Shown: piece after piece, positions 31,645 through 36,156 of the stretch
Layout of the letters: each line of letters begins with the position of its first letter
Position numbering within the stretch: position 1 is the first letter of the stretch
Assembly: GCA_023228765.1 (NCBI GenBank)
Contig: JALOAM010000009.1
Location: 1 to 36,156, forward strand
Length of the DNA: 36,156 nucleotides
Direction: 5' to 3'
Origin: Dehalococcoidia bacterium
GTDB taxonomy: Bacteria; Chloroflexota; Dehalococcoidia; UBA2979
Position numbers and translations under genes: made by a program
Notes under the pieces: generated by a model
Told to the model about the DNA's origin: nothing
The model's database searches: none
What the model saw: only the letters and a program-made list of their open reading frames with translations

Positions 31645-31788
31645 GGGGGAACTCCGGAGAATGGCGGGGCACGGCCTGCAGGTCTCGGCGGCCGGCCTGC
31701 GTGACCCGCAAGGCTGGGGGAAGTCGCAGTATACGCGCACCGTTATGTGCGGGTATAGGCGCGCACCCGGGCCCTGCCACTCGCTACG
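31645..31788. promoter_or_regulatory. argF/comEA divergent spacer
   Basis: These 144 bases separate the two divergent starts and should carry both promoters. Apart from the dyad at 31730-31757, with TATA-containing arms usable as -10 boxes in both directions, no clear -35 elements are seen. Confidence 0.55.
31730..31757. promoter_or_regulatory. Candidate operator dyad between argF and comEA
   Basis: TATACGCGCAC and GTGCGGGTATA form an inverted repeat with 10 of 11 matching positions around a six-base CGTTAT spacer. It does not resemble an ArgR box. Its place and symmetry suggest a regulator-binding site or a pair of back-to-back -10 elements. Confidence 0.5.
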
Positions 31789-32370
31789 ATGCGGCCCGCC
31801 ATGCCTGATGGAACGCCTGCTGCGAAGCCGCCCTCCCCGCGCTCGGCGTCTCGTCCGAGCCCCGCGACGTTGCTCAACGTCGCCCTCATCGCCCTCGCGG
31901 TCATCGCCCTCATCGTGCTGTCCGTCCGCGAGCGCACGGACAGCGCCGGCGTCGAGGTCCAGCGTCGCGAGGCGCCCGTGGGCGTGGATGATCTGGCGGT
32001 GTACGTCACCGGCGCGGTCGCATCACCCGGCGTCGTCACCGCCGCACCGGGCGACCGCATCGCAGACGTCGTGGACCGCGCGGGCGGCGCACTCCCCGAG
32101 GCCAACCTCGACGCGTTGAACCTCGCGCTCCGCGTACGCGACGAGGACGCCGTCCACGTGCCGTTCGAGGACGAGGCCACCGCGGTCTTGCTCATCGACG
32201 TGAACTCGGCGTCGCAGGACACCCTCGAGCGGCTGCCCGGCATCGGCGCAGCGCGAGCGCGGGCGATCGTGGACGCGCGCCCGCTGACATCGGTCGAGGA
32301 CCTCGTGGATCGCGCGCTCGTGCCGGAGTCGGTGTGGGAAGAGATCCGTACCCTCGTCACCGCGCGATGA
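31789..32370 (+). CDS. comEA: ComEA-like competence DNA-binding protein
   Basis: The protein of up to 193 residues has a proline/serine-rich cytoplasmic N-terminus, one membrane helix (LLNVALIALAVIALIVLSV at about 28-46), an SLBB domain (YVTGAVASPGVVTAAPGDRI onward) and a C-terminal helix-hairpin-helix pair (IDVNSASQDTLERLPGIGAARARAIV). ComEA binds double-stranded DNA outside the membrane and hands it to ComEC. ATG 31789 and ATG 31801 are both possible starts; neither has a strong ribosome site. The stop overlaps the comEC start (ATGA). Confidence 0.92.
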   Translation: MRPAMPDGTPAAKPPSPRSASRPSPATLLNVALIALAVIALIVLSVRERTDSAGVEVQRREAPVGVDDLAVYVTGAVASPGVVTAAPGDRIADVVDRAGGALPEANLDALNLALRVRDEDAVHVPFEDEATAVLLIDVNSASQDTLERLPGIGAARARAIVDARPLTSVEDLVDRALVPESVWEEIRTLVTAR

Positions 32371-34664
32371 CCGCTCGACTCTCGCGCGTGCCGGTCCTGC
32401 CCCTCGTTGCTGGTGGTTATGTCATGGGCGTCGTCGCCGGCGCGATCCTCGGCGGGCCGTGGGTGCTGACCTTGCTCCTCGGCGTGCTGCTCGGCGCGAT
32501 CGCCGCCGTCCGAGGTGGGTCGTTCGCCCTGCTCGCGGTCCTCGGCCTCACCGTGCTCGCGGCGGCATTCGGCCACTGGCGCATCGCCGACCTCGACGCG
32601 CAGCCGCCCCCACCGCTCGCGTCGATGACCGGCCCGCACGAGGTCCTCGGTGTCGCCCGCGCGGACGCGGTGGTCGAAGGCTCCATGCGGCGCGTCGACC
32701 TCGACGTGGAGTCCGTCGATGGCGCCCCGTTCGAGGGAGGCATCCGCGTCAGTGCTCGCGCAAGCGAGGACGAGGTCCGCGCCGGCGACCGCGTCCGCCT
32801 CATCGCCGACCTGGAGGCGCCGCCAGAACTCGAGGCGTTCGACTACCGCGCCTACCTCCGCGACCGCGACATCTACCTCGTCGCCTCGTTCCCGAAGGAG
32901 TGGGAGCACCTCGGCGCGACCGACCGAGGCTGGCGCGGCGTGCTCGAGGACCTCCACCGCTCCGTCGTCACGCGCATCGGGCGCGCGCTCCCGGAGCCCG
33001 AGGCAGCACTCGCGGCAGGCATCCTCGTCGGCGAGCACGGCGCCCTGCCCGACGATGTCGACGAGGCGCTCCGCGCGACCGGTACGACTCACCTCGTGGT
33101 CGTATCGGGACAGAACGTCGCGCTGCTCATCGCCCTCGCGATCGCCGCACTCACCGCTGTCATGTCGAGACGGGCCGCCTCGATCGCGGCAATCGCGCTA
33201 CTTCCGGCGTACGTCGTCTTCGTCGGAGCGGAGCCACCGGTGATCCGTGCCGGGATCATGGCCGTCGCGGTCATCGCCGCCGGTGCCACGGGGAGGCGCA
33301 CGCCCGGCTGGGCGTTCCTCACGTACGCCGCGGGAGTGATGCTCGTCGACGATCCGGCACTGGTCCGCGACGTGTCGTTCCAGTTGAGCGCGACCGCCAC
33401 GGCGGGCATCACCACGCTCGCCCCTGCCCTGCGCGACGCCACCCTCGGGAGGTGGCCGGCGCTCTCCTCACCCGGGCGCGCCGCCCTCGTCAGCGTCGCG
33501 GCGACAGCCACCGGGGCCGCGCTCGCCGTGCTGCCGGTCCAGGTCGCCGCGTTCGGGGTACTCGCACCGTGGACCGTGCTCGCGAACGTCCTCGTCGCGC
33601 CGCTGTACACGGCGATGGTCATGGCCGCAGCGATCGCCGCAGCGTTCGGCGGGAGCCTGCCGCTGGGCGAGGTGCTCGCCCTCGTGCCTGCCGCGTTCAT
33701 CGCACTGGTTGAGGTCCTCGCACGGTTGCCCGGCGCGCAGGTGGAGGTCTCGCTGCCGCTCGTCGCGGGCGTCGCGTTCACCGGAGGCCTGCTCGTCCTC
33801 ACCGCTCGCCTGGCGGGGTACGCCCGCGAACACACGCCAGAGGCCGTCCTCGATGGTGGCGTCACCACCGGGATCGCCACCACCACGGGTCTCGCGGTGG
33901 TGGCAGCCGGGCTGTGGTGGGGCGCCCTCACACCGACCGAGGACCTCCCACGCGTGACGGTGCTCGATGTCGGCCAGGGGCTCGCCGTGCTCGCCGAGGA
34001 CGGCGACGCCACGCTGCTCATCGACACCGGCCCGCTGGACGGCGCCATCCTCGCCGCCCTCGGCCGTGCCGGGGTGTCGGCCATCGACGCCGTCGTGCTC
34101 ACACACCACGACCTCGACCACACCGGTGGCCTTGGGTGGCTGACCGACCGGATGGACGTGGGCGCCGTCTACGCCGAGGCGTCCACCACCGACCAGTACG
34201 AGGGGGCCGCGTCGCTCGACATCGGCGACCGGCTCGACGTGGGGCGCATCACCGTCGAGGTCCTCGCACCGCCGGTAGCCACCCGCAGCCGCGCACTCGC
34301 TTCGGACAACGACGGCTCGCTCGTCCTCATGGTGAAGGTGGGCGAGCGACGCATCCTCGTGACCGGGGACATCGAAGCGGCCGGGGAGAGTTGGCTGGTC
34401 GCATCCGGGATGGACCTGCGGGCCGACGTGCTGGTGGTGCCCCACCACGGATCGAACACCTCGTCGACCGCGGCGTTCATCCAGGCGGTCTCACCCGCCG
34501 TCGCGGTCATCCCCGTCGGCCCGAACACCTACGGGCACCCGCACCCCGATGTCCTCGCGCGGTACGAGGCTGACGAGACGGTCGAGGTCTATCGCACCGA
34601 CGAGGACGGTGCGGTCACCTTCCGGAGCAACGGTGACACGCTCTGGGTGAGCACCGCTCGGTAG
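32367..34664 (+). CDS. comEC: ComEC/Rec2 DNA-uptake channel with metallo-beta-lactamase domain
   Basis: The 765-residue membrane protein is the channel for single-stranded DNA entry. An N-terminal region with two or three helices and a soluble OB-like part (about 90-190) is followed by the competence domain, including HLVVVSGQNVALLIAL near residue 245. The C-terminal metallo-beta-lactamase domain starts at VTVLDVGQGLAVLAEDGDAT (about 530) and carries the metal motif T579-HHDLDH and a second site VPHHGSNTSS. Start ATG 32367 overlaps the comEA stop. The MBL domain may degrade the non-transported strand, as proposed for the family. Confidence 0.93.
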   Translation: MTARLSRVPVLPLVAGGYVMGVVAGAILGGPWVLTLLLGVLLGAIAAVRGGSFALLAVLGLTVLAAAFGHWRIADLDAQPPPPLASMTGPHEVLGVARADAVVEGSMRRVDLDVESVDGAPFEGGIRVSARASEDEVRAGDRVRLIADLEAPPELEAFDYRAYLRDRDIYLVASFPKEWEHLGATDRGWRGVLEDLHRSVVTRIGRALPEPEAALAAGILVGEHGALPDDVDEALRATGTTHLVVVSGQNVALLIALAIAALTAVMSRRAASIAAIALLPAYVVFVGAEPPVIRAGIMAVAVIAAGATGRRTPGWAFLTYAAGVMLVDDPALVRDVSFQLSATATAGITTLAPALRDATLGRWPALSSPGRAALVSVAATATGAALAVLPVQVAAFGVLAPWTVLANVLVAPLYTAMVMAAAIAAAFGGSLPLGEVLALVPAAFIALVEVLARLPGAQVEVSLPLVAGVAFTGGLLVLTARLAGYAREHTPEAVLDGGVTTGIATTTGLAVVAAGLWWGALTPTEDLPRVTVLDVGQGLAVLAEDGDATLLIDTGPLDGAILAALGRAGVSAIDAVVLTHHDLDHTGGLGWLTDRMDVGAVYAEASTTDQYEGAASLDIGDRLDVGRITVEVLAPPVATRSRALASDNDGSLVLMVKVGERRILVTGDIEAAGESWLVASGMDLRADVLVVPHHGSNTSSTAAFIQAVSPAVAVIPVGPNTYGHPHPDVLARYEADETVEVYRTDEDGAVTFRSNGDTLWVSTAR

Positions 34665-34682
34665 CTGCTCTAGCATCGCCCG

Positions 34683-35828
34683 ATGGCGCAAACCTCGGGA
34701 CCTGTGGTCTCCACGCGGACACTGAACCGGACGCTGCTCCATCGGCAGCTGCTGCTCGAGCGCTCCGCGATGCCGCCGCTCCAGGCCGTCGAGTACCTCG
34801 TCGGCCTGCAGGCGCAACTCCCCCTCGACCCGTACACCGCGCTCTGGTCCCGCCTCGATGGGTTCGACCCGATGGTGCTCTCCGGCCACGTCGCGCGGCG
34901 CGAGGCAGTGCGGCTGGTGGTGATGCGCGGCACGTTGCACCTCGTCACGGCGGAAGACGCCCGCGTCCTATCGCCGCGCATGGCTCCCACGCTCGCAAAG
35001 GTGTTCGGCGGCACAGCGTGGGGCAGGCAGGTCCGGGACCTGCCCTCGGGGGAGTACGAGGCGTTCCGAGGGGACGCACGCGCCCTCCTCAAGTCGCAGC
35101 CGATGACGGCGGCGCAACTCGCGAAGGGGATGGAGGAGCGCTGGAGCCAGATCCCGGAGCAAGCGCGCCGCTCGATGACGTACATCCTGCCCGTGGCCCA
35201 GATCACACCCCGTGGCGAGTGGGGCAAGACGCTCCAACCGACGTGGGCGAACCTTGACGACTGGCTGGGCAAGCCGCTGCGGAAGCCGATCCCGCTCGCC
35301 AACCTCGTGCGGCGCTACCTCGCCGTGTTCGGGCCGGCCTCGGTGGCGGACTTCCAGAATTGGAGCCGCCTGCCTGCCATGCGCGAAACGTTCGAGGGCA
35401 TGCGCCAGCAGCTGCGCACCTATCGCTCCGAGACCGGCCGCGAGCTGTTCGACCTCCCCGACGCCGAACTCGTGCCCGAGGATGTTCCCGCGCCCGTGCG
35501 CTTCCTCCCGACCTACGACAACGTGGTCCTGGGCCACGACGACCGGTCGAGGATCGTCCCGCCCCGGCATGGGAAGAACGCGTTCATCACCGAGGACCGG
35601 AACGTCGGCAGCGTGCTGGTGGATGGCTTTGTGCGCGCCTGTTGGACGGTGAGCACGACGAAGAAGCAGGCAACGCTCGCCGTCGAGACCCTCGCGCCGA
35701 CCTCGAAGGTAGAGCAGCGCCAGATCGAGGCCGCGGGCCGAGCGCTCCTCGCCTTCGCCCATCCCGAGACGGCACACGAGGTGACGTTCCGGCCGTACAC
35801 GGGACCGCCCGCTCGACCGGCGCGTTAG
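34683..35828 (+). CDS. Winged-helix protein of the AlkZ DNA glycosylase family
   Basis: The 381-residue protein belongs to the winged-helix DNA-binding family that includes AlkZ, which unhooks interstrand crosslinks. The N-terminal segment LVGLQAQLPLDPYTALWSRL contains Q43-A44-Q45, matching the Q-x-Q catalytic motif of AlkZ, followed by REAVRLVVMRGTLHLVTAEDA and, in the C-terminal part, FLPTYDNVVLGHDDRSRI. A DNA glycosylase role is likely but the exact lesion is unknown. It lies 18 bases after comEC and its stop overlaps that of the convergent cupin gene in TTAG. Confidence 0.85.
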   Translation: MAQTSGPVVSTRTLNRTLLHRQLLLERSAMPPLQAVEYLVGLQAQLPLDPYTALWSRLDGFDPMVLSGHVARREAVRLVVMRGTLHLVTAEDARVLSPRMAPTLAKVFGGTAWGRQVRDLPSGEYEAFRGDARALLKSQPMTAAQLAKGMEERWSQIPEQARRSMTYILPVAQITPRGEWGKTLQPTWANLDDWLGKPLRKPIPLANLVRRYLAVFGPASVADFQNWSRLPAMRETFEGMRQQLRTYRSETGRELFDLPDAELVPEDVPAPVRFLPTYDNVVLGHDDRSRIVPPRHGKNAFITEDRNVGSVLVDGFVRACWTVSTTKKQATLAVETLAPTSKVEQRQIEAAGRALLAFAHPETAHEVTFRPYTGPPARPAR

Positions 35829-36156
35829 CCCTCGGACGCCGCGGTCGAGGATGGCGGCGGCATCGGGACGACGGCGAAGAGGGCATCGGTGACGCCCGGA
35901 TTGCCGAGGCGCCACGCGCCGCGTTCCATCGGCTCGACGCGCACGACATCGCCCGGCGCGAGGACCACGTCGTCGCCCTCGCGTGGTGAGACCACCAGCG
36001 AGCCTTCGAGGAGCACGGCGAACGCCGGGGCGGCGCGATGGAACCCCGGGTGCGCGCCCGGCTCGAAGCGCATCAGCATCACTCTCGACGCGCTGCCGAG
36101 GACGACGCCACCCACGCCCTTGAACTCACCAGGCCCGTTCTCGAACGGCGATGCGA
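35825..36156 (-). CDS. Cupin-domain protein (5' end outside the window)
   Basis: The frame is open to the window's end, so at least 110 residues are visible and the true start may lie outside; an internal GTG at 36115 would give 96 residues. The cupin fold is seen in MRFEPGAHPGFHRAAPAFAVLLEGSL (motif 1, with histidines) and VVLAPGDVVRVEP (motif 2 region). It is a single-domain cupin of unknown ligand. The stop TAA shares the sequence TTAG with the TAG of the convergent winged-helix gene. Confidence 0.78.
   Translation of the reverse strand, partial: ASPFENGPGEFKGVGGVVLGSASRVMLMRFEPGAHPGFHRAAPAFAVLLEGSLVVSPREGDDVVLAPGDVVRVEPMERGAWRLGNPGVTDALFAVVPMPPPSSTAASEG

Noticed and set aside
31645..31788. 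ArgR box upstream of argF
   Set aside because: The dyad there does not fit the AT-rich TNTGAATWWWWATTCANW consensus.

Overview
The window is a GC-rich (roughly two-thirds G+C), densely packed bacterial chromosomal segment that reads as vertically inherited core genome. No tRNA, rRNA, phage, insertion sequence or CRISPR array is visible. The gene set (CdaA/CdaR, Der, PlsY/GpsA, ComEA/ComEC, a HEAT-repeat protein, a complex I cluster, DUF35/thiolase and MaoC/SDR genes) and lineage-flavoured motifs (GpsA with G-T-T-A-W-G-T, PlsY with GSGKTG) suggest a Chloroflexota bacterium, perhaps of the Dehalococcoidia. That placement is inference from gene content, not from a search.

Layout. 1-2381 (+): the 3' end of metG, then tatD and a long-chain polyprenyl diphosphate synthase. 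2395-16906 (-): one long co-directional block headed by nuoA-C-D-H-J-K-(small ORF)-L-M-N and continuing into ybeY, dnaX, recR, a methyltransferase, recO and a DinB-like gene. 16907-17346 is a divergent control region. 17347-23236 (+) is an acyl-CoA/lipid catabolism region in two transcription units with a PHP-domain gene between them: DUF35 protein plus thiolase-fold protein, closed by a GC hairpin; then a MaoC pair and two HSD17B4-type SDRs, closed by a second GC hairpin. A pair of palindromic repeats lies between the units. 23354-31644 (-): argF, cdaA, cdaR, der, plsY, gpsA, then HEAT, Nudix and GNAT genes, many with 4-base start/stop overlaps. 31789-35828 (+): comEA, comEC and an AlkZ-type winged-helix gene. 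35825-36156 (-): the 3' part of a cupin gene.

How the genes work together. The nuo block encodes all seven membrane subunits (A, H, J, K, L, M, N) plus NuoC and NuoD. It lacks nuoB and nuoI, the two iron-sulfur subunits of the usual 11-gene core, as well as nuoEFG. The polyprenyl diphosphate synthase could supply the quinone tail. The + strand catabolic genes supply a hydratase pair, hydroxyacyl-CoA dehydrogenases and a thiolase/retro-aldolase pair, a set suited to branched or sterol-like acyl-CoA side chains. RecO, RecR and DnaX serve recombination and replication. CdaA/CdaR make and regulate c-di-AMP and are coupled to ribosome assembly (Der) and phospholipid synthesis (PlsY, GpsA). ComEA/ComEC import DNA.

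The observations most worth following up are the Fe-S-less nuo cluster, a 62-residue uncharacterised ORF wedged between nuoK and nuoL, an asymmetric MaoC pair in which one subunit has lost both catalytic residues, a DUF35/thiolase pair resembling Ltp2-type aldolases, a promoter-like motif shared by the two catabolic units, and a strong dyad in the argF/comEA divergent spacer.
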